Positions 8,160 through 17,107 of a DNA stretch of 59,052 nt are shown here, piece after piece. Each line of letters begins with the position of its first letter. Position 1 is the stretch's first letter. The notes under the pieces are model-generated. The model searched no databases, was not told the DNA's origin, and saw only the letters and a program-made list of their open reading frames with translations. Source of the DNA: Microbulbifer taiwanensis (GTDB taxonomy: Bacteria > Pseudomonadota > Gammaproteobacteria > Pseudomonadales > Cellvibrionaceae); NCBI RefSeq assembly GCF_014904815.1, contig NZ_JACZFR010000039.1, positions 1-59,052 of the forward strand, given 5' to 3'. A program made the position numbers and the translations under genes.

Positions 8160-9758
8160 TTAAGCGGGTTCACTCGTGACCATCTTTCGCAGTTCCGGTT
8201 TCAAGATTTTTCCGGAAGCATTCAGCGGCAAAGATTTTTCAAAACGCACAAACCGCGGCACCTTGTAATTGGCCATTCTCTCCCTGCACCACAGAATCAG
8301 CTCTTCGTCGCCCAGCTCCGCACCCGGCTTCAGCACTACAAACGCCATGGCCACCTCGCCCATGCGCTCATCGGGTACACCGATCACCGCATTCATCGCA
8401 ATGACCGGGTGGCTGGACAGGGTGTTCTCGATTTCCGCCGGGTAGCAGTTGAAGCCGCCGGTGATAAACATATCTTTCAGGCGATCGGTGATGCGCAAAT
8501 TGCCGCGCTCGTCGAGTACGCCTATATCGCCGCTGTGCACCCAGCCGTCGGCGTCGATGGTCTCCGCGGTGGCGGCGTCGTTATCGAAGTAGCCGCGCAT
8601 GGCGTTGTAACCGCGGAAGACAATCTCGCCCGGATCGCCGGCGGGCAGGGGTTTGTTGTCGCCATCCACACAGCGCAATTCGATACCGGGAATGGCGCGG
8701 CCGGAGGTGGTGGCGATGGTCTCGGCGTCGTCCTCCGGGCGGCACATGCTCACCAGGCCGCAGCTCTCGGTCAGGCCGTAGGCGGTGATGATGCGCTCGA
8801 AGCCGAGGCGCTCTTTCATCTGGTGAATCATCTCCACCGGAATCGCGGCGGCGCCGGTGGTGGTGGTGCGCAGGCTGGAGATATCGTAGTCGTCCAGCTG
8901 CGGGTGGGAGAGCAGGGACTGGAACAGGGTGGGCGGGCCCGGCAGTACCGAGATTCTTTCCTCGGCGACGCGCCGCAGTATTTCACCGCTGTCGAAAACC
9001 GCGTGGGGCAGCAGGGTCGCGCCGCTGGTTGCGCAAACCAGTATGCCGGCCTTGTAGCCGTAGCTGTGGAAAAACGGGTTGATGGCCAGGTAGCGGTCGC
9101 CGCAGCGGACATCGACGTTCTCGGCCCAGAAGGCGAAGGCGCGCAGGTTCTGGGCGTGGGCGGTCATAACGCCCTTGGGTTTGCCGGTGGTGCCGGAGGT
9201 GAAGAGGATATCGGAAATATCGTCGCCGCAGACACTCGCCATGCGTTGCGCGACTTCGTCGGCGGATACGGCGCTGCCGGATGCGAGGAAATTCTCCCAG
9301 CGGGTGTGCCCTGTCTCCTGCCGGCGGAACACGACTGTCTCCTCCAGAGCCGGTAGTTCTTCGCCGGCCAGCATCGCCGGGTAATCGTTACCGAGAAACT
9401 CGCCGATGGAGAACAGCATTCGCGCGCCGCTCTGGCGCAGTATATAGCCGACTTCGCTGCCCTTGCCGCGGGTATTCAGCGTGACCAGAATGGCGCCGGC
9501 GCTCTGCGCGCCCAGGGCGGCGATCACCCATTCGCTGATATTCGGCGCCCAGACCGCGATGCGGTCGCCGGGCTCTATGCCGCGGGCAATCAGTGCGGCC
9601 ACCACCTGCTCGACCCGGCGCGCAAAATCGGCGAAGCTGACTTTGATCCCGCCTTCCTCTATAAACGGCTGCTCGCCATAGCGCGCCGCCGCCTGCCGGA
9701 TCAGCTGTGGAATGGTGCTGGCGTTCTCAATCGGGCCCTTGTCCGGCATAAGTCTCAT
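8160..9758 (-). CDS. fadD3: HIP-CoA ligase, acyl-CoA synthetase (FadD3 type)
   Basis: ANL-family ligase expected to activate the C/D-ring propanoate HIP to HIP-CoA. Motifs in order: P-loop SGTTGKPKG, YGLTESCG, the DxxGxxDxxG-like SGDIGVLDERGN, the hinge TDRLKDMFITGGFN, and the C-terminal catalytic Lys in NASGKILKPE. The start at 9758 (AGG, 5-base spacing) gives 532 residues. A longer frame to 9839 would cover a candidate operator and is disfavoured. It is divergent from ipdA. Confidence 0.87.
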   Translation of the reverse strand: MRLMPDKGPIENASTIPQLIRQAAARYGEQPFIEEGGIKVSFADFARRVEQVVAALIARGIEPGDRIAVWAPNISEWVIAALGAQSAGAILVTLNTRGKGSEVGYILRQSGARMLFSIGEFLGNDYPAMLAGEELPALEETVVFRRQETGHTRWENFLASGSAVSADEVAQRMASVCGDDISDILFTSGTTGKPKGVMTAHAQNLRAFAFWAENVDVRCGDRYLAINPFFHSYGYKAGILVCATSGATLLPHAVFDSGEILRRVAEERISVLPGPPTLFQSLLSHPQLDDYDISSLRTTTTGAAAIPVEMIHQMKERLGFERIITAYGLTESCGLVSMCRPEDDAETIATTSGRAIPGIELRCVDGDNKPLPAGDPGEIVFRGYNAMRGYFDNDAATAETIDADGWVHSGDIGVLDERGNLRITDRLKDMFITGGFNCYPAEIENTLSSHPVIAMNAVIGVPDERMGEVAMAFVVLKPGAELGDEELILWCRERMANYKVPRFVRFEKSLPLNASGKILKPELRKMVTSEPA

Positions 9759-9838
9759 CTCAGCCTGCTTTCTTATCTGTTCTGCGGGATTACCCCCATT
9801 TGATGTCGACAAAGTATCCGAGCCCCCGTGGCCTGTCA

Positions 9839-9856
9839 TAGTCCTGCTGGACGATG
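9839..9856. promoter_or_regulatory. TAGTCC-N4-GGAC candidate operator between fadD3 and ipdA
   Basis: TAGTCCTGCTGGACGATG contains the palindrome GTCC-TGCT-GGAC and resembles the element at 52156. It lies in the divergent fadD3/ipdA promoter region. Confidence 0.4.
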
Positions 9857-9890
9857 AGGCTGCTAGGGGGCGCTCGGATAATGCACTAAA

Positions 9891-10028
9891 GGAATTTCTG
9901 TAAACGTAGCGAGCGGGTGGCTGGTGGTGGCCGCCGGAGCGGAGGAAGCGGAGTGTACTTTAGTACATGAGCATTCTGAGCACCGCCGGACGCCGCCAGG
10001 CGCACGCGCAGTAGTTTTCAGAGATTCC
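9891..10028. repeat. MITE-like element with terminal inverted repeats, copy 1
   Basis: Ends 9891-9905 and 10014-10028 are inverted repeats of 15 bases with two mismatches. The interior, starting GTAGCGAGCGGG, matches 51961-52114. There is no coding capacity. It occupies most of the ipdA upstream region. Confidence 0.75.
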
Positions 10029-10057
10029 GTAAACGATAAGAGAAGTAGGGGTAATGC

Positions 10058-10933
10058 ATGAACAAGGTGCTGTCCGCAGCGGATGCCATCGCCGGGATTC
10101 AGAGTGGTATGACCCTGGGCATAGGGGGCTGGGGGCCGCGCCGCAAGCCCATGGCGCTGGTGCGCGAGCTGCTGCGCTCGGATGTACGGGACCTGACCGT
10201 CGTCGCCTACGGCGGCGCCGACCTGGGCCTGCTGTGCGCTTCCGGCAAGGTAAAGAAGGTGATCTTCGCCTTCGCCACCCTCGACTTTATTCCCCTGGAG
10301 CCCTACTTCCGCCAGGCCCGCCAGAGCGGCGAGCTGGAGGTGATGGAAATCGACGAGGGCATGATGCTGCTGGGCCTGCGCGCGGCGGCCTGGAATATTC
10401 CCTTTATTCCCACCAATCTCGGCCTTGGTACCGATGTAGTCAAGGTGAACCCGGACTTGAAGATAATCGACAGCCCCTACGACGACAAGGAGTGGGTGGC
10501 CATGCCGGCACTGAAGCTGGACGCGGCGCTGGTCCATGTCGACCGCGCCGACGCCCGCGGCGTCTGCCAGATCAAGGGCCCGGACTATTACATGGACGAC
10601 TGGTTTGCCCGCGCCGCTGACAACGCCATCGTCAGCTGCGATGAGCTGGTGGACACGGAATATTTTGCCCGCGGCGACGAGGCCCGCTACGTGCTCTGGG
10701 AGCGCTCGCAGACTTCTTCCGTGGTGCCCATCGCCGGCGGTGCACACCCCAGCTCCTGCAATCCCCTCTACGGTTTCGACGTGGCGCACTTCAAGGAGTA
10801 TGCGGCCAGTGCGAAGGAGGGCGGCTACGGCACCTATTTCGAGAAATATATCGCCGGAAAAAGTGAAGACGAATACCAGCAGTTGGTGGGCGGACTGGAT
10901 GCGATCCAGCAGCTGCCGCTGCCGGTTTACTGA
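10058..10933 (+). CDS. ipdA: COCHEA-CoA hydrolase alpha subunit (IpdA)
   Basis: CoA-transferase family I alpha-like subunit of 291 residues. With IpdB it opens the last steroid ring (COCHEA-CoA) by hydrolysis rather than CoA transfer. It has GMTLGIGGWG near residue 18 and the ending of the Mycobacterium IpdA group. The ribosome site AGTAGGGG precedes the ATG. ipdB follows after 19 bases. Confidence 0.92.
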   Translation: MNKVLSAADAIAGIQSGMTLGIGGWGPRRKPMALVRELLRSDVRDLTVVAYGGADLGLLCASGKVKKVIFAFATLDFIPLEPYFRQARQSGELEVMEIDEGMMLLGLRAAAWNIPFIPTNLGLGTDVVKVNPDLKIIDSPYDDKEWVAMPALKLDAALVHVDRADARGVCQIKGPDYYMDDWFARAADNAIVSCDELVDTEYFARGDEARYVLWERSQTSSVVPIAGGAHPSSCNPLYGFDVAHFKEYAASAKEGGYGTYFEKYIAGKSEDEYQQLVGGLDAIQQLPLPVY

Positions 10934-10952
10934 GGGTCGGGAGGGAACTGAT

Positions 10953-11786
10953 ATGAGTAATGCTGCACAAGACTACACCCTGGCCGAGCTGATGATCGCC
11001 GCCGGCGCCGAGGCCTTCCGCAACGACGGCGAGGTGCTTGCCACCGGCATAGGCCTGATACCGCGCCTGGCCGCCAGCCTGGCGATGAAGACCTTTAACC
11101 CCGACCTGATGATGACCGACTCCGAGGCCTTCCTGCTGTCGGAGCCGAACCCGGTCAGCGGCCGCGTGCCGGGCCAGCCCCAGGCGCAGGAGTGCTGGAT
11201 GGGCTTCTCGCGCATCTTCGACAATGTCTGGAGCGGCAAGCGCCACGCGATGGTGGGCCCGACACAGATAGACCAATACGGCCAGGCAAATATTTCCGCG
11301 CTGGGCGACAGCTACCAGAAACCCAAGGTGCAGATGCTGGGCGTGCGCGGCTTTCCCGGCAACTCCATCAGCCACGCCAATTCCTTCTTCGTGCCGGCGC
11401 ACAGCGCGCGGGTTTTTGTCGAGGGCGAGTGCGACGTGGTTTCGTCCATCGGCTACAACCCGGCGCGGCTGCCGCGCGGCTACCAGCTGGACGATATCGA
11501 TATCCGCCTGGTGATCACCGATCTGTGTGTGATGGACTGGCAGGGGCCGGATCACCAGCTGCGCCTGCTCAGCCTGCACCCGGGTATTTCGGTTGAGCAG
11601 GTAGTGGAAAACACCGGCTTTGAGATTTGCCTGCCGGAAAATATTCCCACCACGCCGGCACCGACCGAGGAACAGCTGCAGATTATCCGCGCGCTGGACC
11701 CGCTGAACCTGCGCGCCAAGCAGCTGAAAGACAACCCGCCCGGCGATAGATCTGCAGTCACAAAACTGCAGGCAGTTGGCGCCTGA
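10953..11786 (+). CDS. ipdB: COCHEA-CoA hydrolase beta subunit (IpdB)
   Basis: Partner of IpdA, 277 residues from the ATG at 10953, which follows GGGAGGGA. Family segments include ATGIGLIPRLAA and the GCGIRC-like loop replaced by MTDSEAFLL, as is usual for this group. A longer upstream frame overlaps ipdA and is rejected. Confidence 0.9.
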   Translation: MSNAAQDYTLAELMIAAGAEAFRNDGEVLATGIGLIPRLAASLAMKTFNPDLMMTDSEAFLLSEPNPVSGRVPGQPQAQECWMGFSRIFDNVWSGKRHAMVGPTQIDQYGQANISALGDSYQKPKVQMLGVRGFPGNSISHANSFFVPAHSARVFVEGECDVVSSIGYNPARLPRGYQLDDIDIRLVITDLCVMDWQGPDHQLRLLSLHPGISVEQVVENTGFEICLPENIPTTPAPTEEQLQIIRALDPLNLRAKQLKDNPPGDRSAVTKLQAVGA

Positions 11787-11804
11787 AAAAATGACGGTGA
11801 AATT

Positions 11805-12686
11805 ATGACGACAACAACAGACACCGCCGAAGAAAAAGATATTGTCCTCTACGAAGTCGCAGAGGGCGTGGCCACGATTACCATGAACCGGCCGCGCTAC
11901 CACAATGTGCAGAACGGCCGCATGACCTATGAACTGGACGCGGCCTTCAAGCGCGCAGTGGACGACGACCAGGTCAAGGTCATAGTGCTGGCCGGCTCCG
12001 GCAAGCACTTCTCCGCCGGTCACGATATAGGTACTCCCGGTCGCGATATCGACGACAGCCAGGACAGAAAAACCCTCTGGTACGACCACGCCAATAAGAC
12101 CGGCGGCGAATTCCTGTACGTGCGCGAGGCCGAGGCCTACCTGGGTATGTGCCGGCGCTGGCGCGACATACCCAAGCCCACCATCGCCATGGTGCAGGGC
12201 GCCTGTATCGCCGGCGGCCTGATGCTGGCCTGGGTGTGCGACCTGATCGTCGCTTCCGAGGACGCCTTTTTCTCCGACCCGGTGGTGCGCATGGGCATTC
12301 CCGGCGTCGAGTATTTCGCCCACCCGTTCGAGCTGCACCCGCGCATCGCCAAGGAATTCCTGTTTACCGGCGAGCGCATGGGGGCCGAGCGCGCGCAGCA
12401 GATGGGTATGGTCAACCGCATTTTCCCCCGCGAGCAATTGCAGGCGGAAACCGAAAAACTGGCGAAGAAAATTGCCGAGATGCCGCGCCTGGGCCTGACG
12501 CTGACCAAGCAGGCCATCAACAATATCGAGGACCTGCAGGGCAAGCGCACCGGCATGGAGGCGGCCTTCGCCTGGCATCACTTCGCCCACACCCACAACG
12601 AGCTGGAAACCGGGCACAAGCTGGGCGGCCAGGATGCAAAATCCATGGCGAAAGCCAATAAGCAAAACAGCGAGCAGGAGGCCTGA
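11805..12686 (+). CDS. Crotonase-family protein lacking both hydratase Glu residues
   Basis: Enoyl-CoA hydratase/isomerase fold of 293 residues, with oxyanion segments GKHFSAGHDIG (67-76) and QGACIAGGL (131-139). The two Glu residues used by classical hydratases align with Met140 and Val160, so simple hydration is doubtful. It lies between ipdB and ipdC, with 18 and 3 bases of spacing, inside the C/D-ring operon. A hydrolase, lyase or isomerase role on a ring intermediate is possible. Confidence 0.8.
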   Translation: MTTTTDTAEEKDIVLYEVAEGVATITMNRPRYHNVQNGRMTYELDAAFKRAVDDDQVKVIVLAGSGKHFSAGHDIGTPGRDIDDSQDRKTLWYDHANKTGGEFLYVREAEAYLGMCRRWRDIPKPTIAMVQGACIAGGLMLAWVCDLIVASEDAFFSDPVVRMGIPGVEYFAHPFELHPRIAKEFLFTGERMGAERAQQMGMVNRIFPREQLQAETEKLAKKIAEMPRLGLTLTKQAINNIEDLQGKRTGMEAAFAWHHFAHTHNELETGHKLGGQDAKSMAKANKQNSEQEA

Positions 12687-12689
12687 GCC

Positions 12690-13793
12690 GTGCGCCAACT
12701 GCAGACACCACTGACCGAACTGCTGGGCTGCCGCTACCCGGTGATCCAGACCGCTATGGGCTGGGTGGCCGACGCCAGACTGGTGGCCGCCAGCGGTAAC
12801 GCCGGTGCCTTCGGTTTTCTCGCCGGTGCGGTCATGAGCGCCGAGGAAGTGGAGCAGGGCATTCGCCAGATCAAGGCCGCCAGCGACAGACCCTTCGGTG
12901 TGAATTTCCATATGTACACCCCCGCCGCGGCGGATATCGTCGACATCTGCATTCGCGAGGGCGTGCGCGCGGTCAGCTACAGCCGCTCACCGGCGAAAAA
13001 GCTGGTGGAAAAACTGAAGAGCGCCGGCATCGTCTGCATTCCCACCGTCGGCGCGCTGAAGCACGCTGTCAAGGCGGTGCAGATGGGCGCCGACGCGGTG
13101 GTGGTGCAGGGCGGCGAGGGCGGCGGCCACACCGGCTCGGTGGCCGGCAATATATTGCTGCCGCAGGTGGTGGACGCGCTGATCGGCGAACTGAAAGTGC
13201 CGGTGGTGGCCGCCGGCGGCTTCAAGGATGGTCGCGGCCTGGTGGCGGCGCTGTCCTACGGCGCCGCCGGTATCGCCATGGGCACCCGCTTCCTGATGAC
13301 GAAAGAGAGCCCGGTGCCGGACGCCACCAAGGCCCAGTACCTGGGCGCCAGCGCGGAAAAAATTGTCGTCAGCCGCAAGCTCGACGGCCTGCCCCAGCGC
13401 ATGATCGAAAACCCCTGCCTGCAGCAGCTGCAGAAAAGTTCAGCGCTGGGGCTGCTGTGGCTGGCAGTGAAAAACGGTCTCGCCTATACCCGCCAGAGCG
13501 GTGAATCCCTGCCGGCAATGCTCGGCGCTGCCTGGAAGATGAAGAAATCCAACGGCCTCAGCCTGGGGCAGACGATGATGGCCGCCAACGCGCCGATGAT
13601 GATTCAGCAGGCGATGGTCAAGGGCCATCCCGACAGCGGCATATTGCCCAGCGGCCAGGTGGCCGGTGCCATTCTCGATCTGCCCAATGTGGCGGAACTG
13701 ATTCAATCCATCGCCGCCGAGGCGGAGGTGAGCCTCGCGCGCCTGGAGAAACTCAGTAAAAACCACAAGCGCGAAGAAGCCGGAGCAATCTAA
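12690..13793 (+). CDS. ipdC: NAD(P)H-dependent flavin reductase of the nitronate monooxygenase fold (IpdC)
   Basis: TIM-barrel flavoprotein of 367 residues, as in IpdC, which acts on 5OH-HIC-CoA in the C/D-ring route. It shows PVIQTAMGWVAD, QGGEGGGHTG and VVAAGGFKDGRG (phosphate/FMN binding). It starts with GTG, supported by AGGAGG about 9 bases upstream. Its stop overlaps the echA20 ATG (TAATG). Confidence 0.9.
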   Translation: MRQLQTPLTELLGCRYPVIQTAMGWVADARLVAASGNAGAFGFLAGAVMSAEEVEQGIRQIKAASDRPFGVNFHMYTPAAADIVDICIREGVRAVSYSRSPAKKLVEKLKSAGIVCIPTVGALKHAVKAVQMGADAVVVQGGEGGGHTGSVAGNILLPQVVDALIGELKVPVVAAGGFKDGRGLVAALSYGAAGIAMGTRFLMTKESPVPDATKAQYLGASAEKIVVSRKLDGLPQRMIENPCLQQLQKSSALGLLWLAVKNGLAYTRQSGESLPAMLGAAWKMKKSNGLSLGQTMMAANAPMMIQQAMVKGHPDSGILPSGQVAGAILDLPNVAELIQSIAAEAEVSLARLEKLSKNHKREEAGAI

Positions 13794-14539
13794 TGGCCTT
13801 TACAACGAGTATAGAAAACGGCATCGCGGAACTGGTTTTCGACAAGCCGCCGGTCAACGCCTTCAACAGTAGCGAGTGGGCCGCCATAGCTGCGGAGCTG
13901 AACGCCCTGGGTGCGAACCAGCGCGTGCGCGTGATCGTGATTCGCGCCGAGGGCCGCGGTTTCTGCGCCGGCGTGGATATCAAGGAACTGGCCGCGGACA
14001 GCACAAAAATTGTTGCGGTCAACAAGGGCAACTACGACACCTTCAAAGAGATCCACCGCAACCCGAAACCGGTGATAGTCGCGCTGCACGGCTTTGTGCT
14101 CGGCGGCGGTATCGGCATCTCCGGCGCGGCGGACATTATCGTCGCGTCCGACTGCACCCGCTTCGGCGTGCCGGAAGTGGACCGCGGCGCTATGGGTGGC
14201 GGCGCCCACCTGCAGCGCATGTTCCCGGTGCAGAAAGTCCGCACCATGTATTACACCGGCGAATTTATCGATGCCGCCGAGGCCTATCGCCTCGGCGCTG
14301 TGGAGCGGGTAGTGCCGCGCGAAGAGTTGCGCGATGCGGCCCTGGAAATCGCACGCAAGATTGCCGAGAAGAGTTCGCCGATGATCCAGCTGGCCAAGGA
14401 GGCGCTCACCGGCGTCGAAGTGGGCAACCTGGAAGACCAGTACCGCTGGGAACAGGGCTTCACCCTGCAGGCCTACACCGAGGGCGACTCACAGGAGGCC
14501 CGCGATGCCTTTGTCGAGAAGCGCCAGGCGGAATTCTAA
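13793..14539 (+). CDS. echA20: HIEC-CoA hydrolase, crotonase family (EchA20)
   Basis: 248-residue crotonase very like mycobacterial EchA20, which hydrolyses the D ring of HIEC-CoA. Shared features: RAEGRGFCAGVDIKE, LGGGIGISGAADI, and GVPEVDRGAMGGGAHL, where the second-site Glu is kept. The ATG overlaps the ipdC stop by one base, showing translational coupling. Confidence 0.9.
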   Translation: MAFTTSIENGIAELVFDKPPVNAFNSSEWAAIAAELNALGANQRVRVIVIRAEGRGFCAGVDIKELAADSTKIVAVNKGNYDTFKEIHRNPKPVIVALHGFVLGGGIGISGAADIIVASDCTRFGVPEVDRGAMGGGAHLQRMFPVQKVRTMYYTGEFIDAAEAYRLGAVERVVPREELRDAALEIARKIAEKSSPMIQLAKEALTGVEVGNLEDQYRWEQGFTLQAYTEGDSQEARDAFVEKRQAEF

Positions 14540-14551
14540 AGAGACAGCACT

Positions 14552-15715
14552 ATGAACCTGAATTACACCCCGGAACAGATCGCCTTCCGCCAGGAAGTGC
14601 GCCAGTGGCTGGAAGAGCATGTGCCGGAAGCGCCGCTCGAGTCCTTCGATACCAAAGCCGGTTTCGAGCAGCACCGCCAGTGGGAGAAAACCCTGGCGGA
14701 GGGCAACTGGGGCATGGTCACCTGGCCGCAGGAATTCGGCGGCCGCGGCTGCAACCTGGTCGAGTGGTTGATCTTCGAAGAGGAATACTACCGCGCGAGC
14801 GCACCGCTGCGGGTAAACCAGAACGGCATCTTCCTGCTCGGCCCGACGCTGATGGAATACGGAACAGAAGCGCAGAAAGAGCGCTTTATCACCCGCATGG
14901 CGGCCGGTGAGGAGATGTGGGCCCAGGGCTGGTCTGAGCCCGGCGCCGGCAGCGATATGGCGGCCATCCGCTCCAAGGCGATCCGCGACGGCGATGAGTA
15001 TGTGATCAACGGCCAGAAAGTCTGGTCCACCCGCGCCGTCTACGCGGACTGGGTCTTCTGCATCTTCCGCACCGATCCGGATTCCGAACGCCACCGCGGC
15101 CTGTCTTTTATGCTGGTGCCGCTGGACGCACCCGGCGTCACCGTGCGGCCCATCCCGCAGCTGGACGGCCTGCCGGGTTTTGCGGAAATCTTTTTCGACG
15201 ACGTGCGCGTGCCGGTGGAAAACCGCCTCGGCGAAGAGGGCCAGGGCTGGCAGATCGCCATGGCCACCGCCGGCTTCGAGCGCGGCCTGATGCTGCGCAG
15301 CCCGGCGCGTTTCCAGGAAACCGCCAAGCGCCTGGTGGAGCTCTACCGCAGCCACCGCAACGATATTCTCGACCTGAGTATCGAGGACAAGGTGGTGCAG
15401 TCCTATATGGATGCGGAGTCCTACGCGCTGGCCACCTACCAGACGGCATCGCGCCTGATCAAGGGCGGCAATATTGGTGCCGAGGCGTCGCTGAACAAGA
15501 TTTTCTGGTCCGAGCTGGACCAGCATATGCACGAAACGGCCATGAGCATTCTCGCCTCGCGCGCGGAGCTGCTGCCCCAGGCGCCGGCGGCCGGCGAAGT
15601 GGGCAGATGGCTGGACGGTTTCCTGTTTGCGCAGTCCGGGCCCATTTACGCCGGCACCAACGAGATTCAGCGCAACATCATCGCCGAGCGCCTGCTCGGC
15701 ATGCCGCGCTCTTAA
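14552..15715 (+). CDS. Acyl-CoA dehydrogenase, large-subunit type (FadE30-like)
   Basis: 387 residues with the full dehydrogenase fold. WSEPGAGSDMA (FAD/substrate loop) and the C-terminal IYAGTNEIQRNIIAERLLG are clear. The base position of YEGT-type enzymes is Ala here, as is common in steroid enzymes. The adjacent shorter dehydrogenase suggests an alpha2beta2 complex. Likely role: dehydrogenation of HIP-CoA-type propanoyl thioesters. Confidence 0.85.
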   Translation: MNLNYTPEQIAFRQEVRQWLEEHVPEAPLESFDTKAGFEQHRQWEKTLAEGNWGMVTWPQEFGGRGCNLVEWLIFEEEYYRASAPLRVNQNGIFLLGPTLMEYGTEAQKERFITRMAAGEEMWAQGWSEPGAGSDMAAIRSKAIRDGDEYVINGQKVWSTRAVYADWVFCIFRTDPDSERHRGLSFMLVPLDAPGVTVRPIPQLDGLPGFAEIFFDDVRVPVENRLGEEGQGWQIAMATAGFERGLMLRSPARFQETAKRLVELYRSHRNDILDLSIEDKVVQSYMDAESYALATYQTASRLIKGGNIGAEASLNKIFWSELDQHMHETAMSILASRAELLPQAPAAGEVGRWLDGFLFAQSGPIYAGTNEIQRNIIAERLLGMPRS

Positions 15716-15744
15716 CCCGGCAACCGAACAGGTTGACGGGTTAA
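15712..15744. repeat. TTAACCCGG-type hairpin overlapping a stop codon
   Basis: A near-perfect stem (one mismatch) begins inside the TAA of the preceding dehydrogenase gene and ends before the GTG of the next. A similar hairpin overlaps the receptor stop at 29334-29364. Confidence 0.6.
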
Positions 15745-15769
15745 TACAAGGTTAAGAGAAGAGGTCACT

Positions 15770-16834
15770 GTGGATTTTACCTTTACCGACGACCAGCAGC
15801 TGTTCTGCGAGAGCGTGCGGGATTTCCTGCAGGCGGAAGTCACCCCGGAATCCGTGCGCGAAGGCTGGGATTCCGCCAGCGGACGCAACGAAACCCTGTG
15901 GCAGCAGCTGGTGGAAATGGGCCTGACCGGCATGCTGGTACCGGAATCCCATGGTGGCATGGGCATGAGCGAGCTGGACTTCGTCTTGCTGGCCCAGGAG
16001 TGCGGCCGTGTGGCACTGCCGGAACCCTTGGTGGAAACCGCACTGGTGGCGGTACCGCTGCTGGCGAACCTCGCGGAAAAAGATCCGCGCTGCGCGTCCC
16101 TGCTGGAAAAAATCGCCGCGGGTGAGACCCGGGTGGCCATAGGGCACGCGGCCAACAACCTGGTCAGCGACGCGCATATCGCCGACTGGCTGCTGCTGCC
16201 GAAGGGCGACCAGGTGCACCTGCTGGCCTCGGACCAGGTAGGCCTCACGGCGCAGCAGAGCATAGACCCGAGCCGCCGACTGTTCTCCGTCGAGTGGCAC
16301 GGCGATGACGAGACCCGCCTCGCCAGCGGTGCCGAGGGCGTTTCCCTGCTGGCGGCGAGCCTGAACCGCGGCGCCCTGGGCGCGGCGGCGCAGCTGCTCG
16401 GCCTGGCGGAGGCGATGGTGGAAATGACCGTACGCTACACCGAGGAGCGCCACCAGTTCGGCCGCCCGGTGGGCGCCAACCAGGCGCTGAAACACCTGAT
16501 GGCCAACTGCGCGGTTAAAAGCGAGTTTGCCAAGGCACCCCTGTACCGCGCCGCCTACACGCTGAGTGAATCACCCAGCCACGCGGACTTCGCCGTGTCC
16601 CACGCCAAGGTGGCGGCGGGCGAGGCGGCACTGTTGGCAGCCAAGAACTGCATCCAGGCCCACGGCGCCATGGGTTACACCTGGGAGTGCAACCTGCACA
16701 TCTTTATGAAGCGCGCCTGGGCGCTGGATAAATTCTGGGGCCACGCGGGTTTCCACAAAAACCGCTTGCACCAGTGGTTGATGAACCCCAACGCCAAAAT
16801 CGGCGCGGATAAGACTTTCGGCGTCCAAGGTTAA
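15770..16834 (+). CDS. Acyl-CoA dehydrogenase, small-subunit type
   Basis: 354-residue acyl-CoA dehydrogenase-like protein starting at GTG (GAGG, 6-base spacing). N-terminal DFTFTDDQQLF and C-terminal RYTEERHQFGRPVG and HGAMGYTWECNLH are family segments, but the GT-E-x-x-R loop of the partner is absent. With the upstream gene it probably forms one heterotetramer. It ends at a repeat-filled gap. Confidence 0.84.
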   Translation: MDFTFTDDQQLFCESVRDFLQAEVTPESVREGWDSASGRNETLWQQLVEMGLTGMLVPESHGGMGMSELDFVLLAQECGRVALPEPLVETALVAVPLLANLAEKDPRCASLLEKIAAGETRVAIGHAANNLVSDAHIADWLLLPKGDQVHLLASDQVGLTAQQSIDPSRRLFSVEWHGDDETRLASGAEGVSLLAASLNRGALGAAAQLLGLAEAMVEMTVRYTEERHQFGRPVGANQALKHLMANCAVKSEFAKAPLYRAAYTLSESPSHADFAVSHAKVAAGEAALLAAKNCIQAHGAMGYTWECNLHIFMKRAWALDKFWGHAGFHKNRLHQWLMNPNAKIGADKTFGVQG

Positions 16835-16846
16835 TTAAAGTTTGGT

Positions 16847-16970
16847 GGCGGCACTGCTGCCGGTGGCTGTTTGCGGGACACGCTGTGAATACATCCCTGT
16901 ACGCTCTCCGCGGCCATCCATGGCCGCAGAAGGTCCCGCAAGCAGCCCCCGGCAGCAGCGCCTTCGCATC
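16847..16970 (+). repeat. Three-way-junction repeat, copy E (divergent)
   Basis: Conserved GGGACACGCTGTGAATACA core. Arms 16861-16879/16933-16951 pair with one mismatch and one wobble, and the inner hairpin is a different sequence (GCGGCCAT/ATGGCCGC) that still pairs. Confidence 0.8.
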
Positions 16971-16983
16971 GGGCTCTGTTGGT

Positions 16984-17050
16984 CGTCATACCGGCGCAGG
17001 CCGGTATCCAGAGTCGTGGCGCCTGGGTTCCGGCCTGCGCCGGAACGACG
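16984..17050. repeat. 67-bp REP-like palindrome
   Basis: CGTCATACCGGCGCAGGCC at one end and the complementary form at the other. Same family as 6895-6961 and 23468-23534, all 67 bases long. Confidence 0.8.
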
Positions 17051-17107
17051 AAAAATTCTGTACGGGCCTGCGGGCGAGAAAAACGAAATAATTAATCGAG
17101 AAGTAAC

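Noticed and set aside
9759..9839. Longer fadD3 start at 9839
   Set aside because: It would cover the divergent promoter region and candidate operator, and adds residues unlike the family.
10791..12911. 706-residue frame on the minus strand across ipdB and the crotonase
   Set aside because: Antisense to conserved genes, with His/Gly/Ala-rich low-meaning sequence typical of shadow frames.
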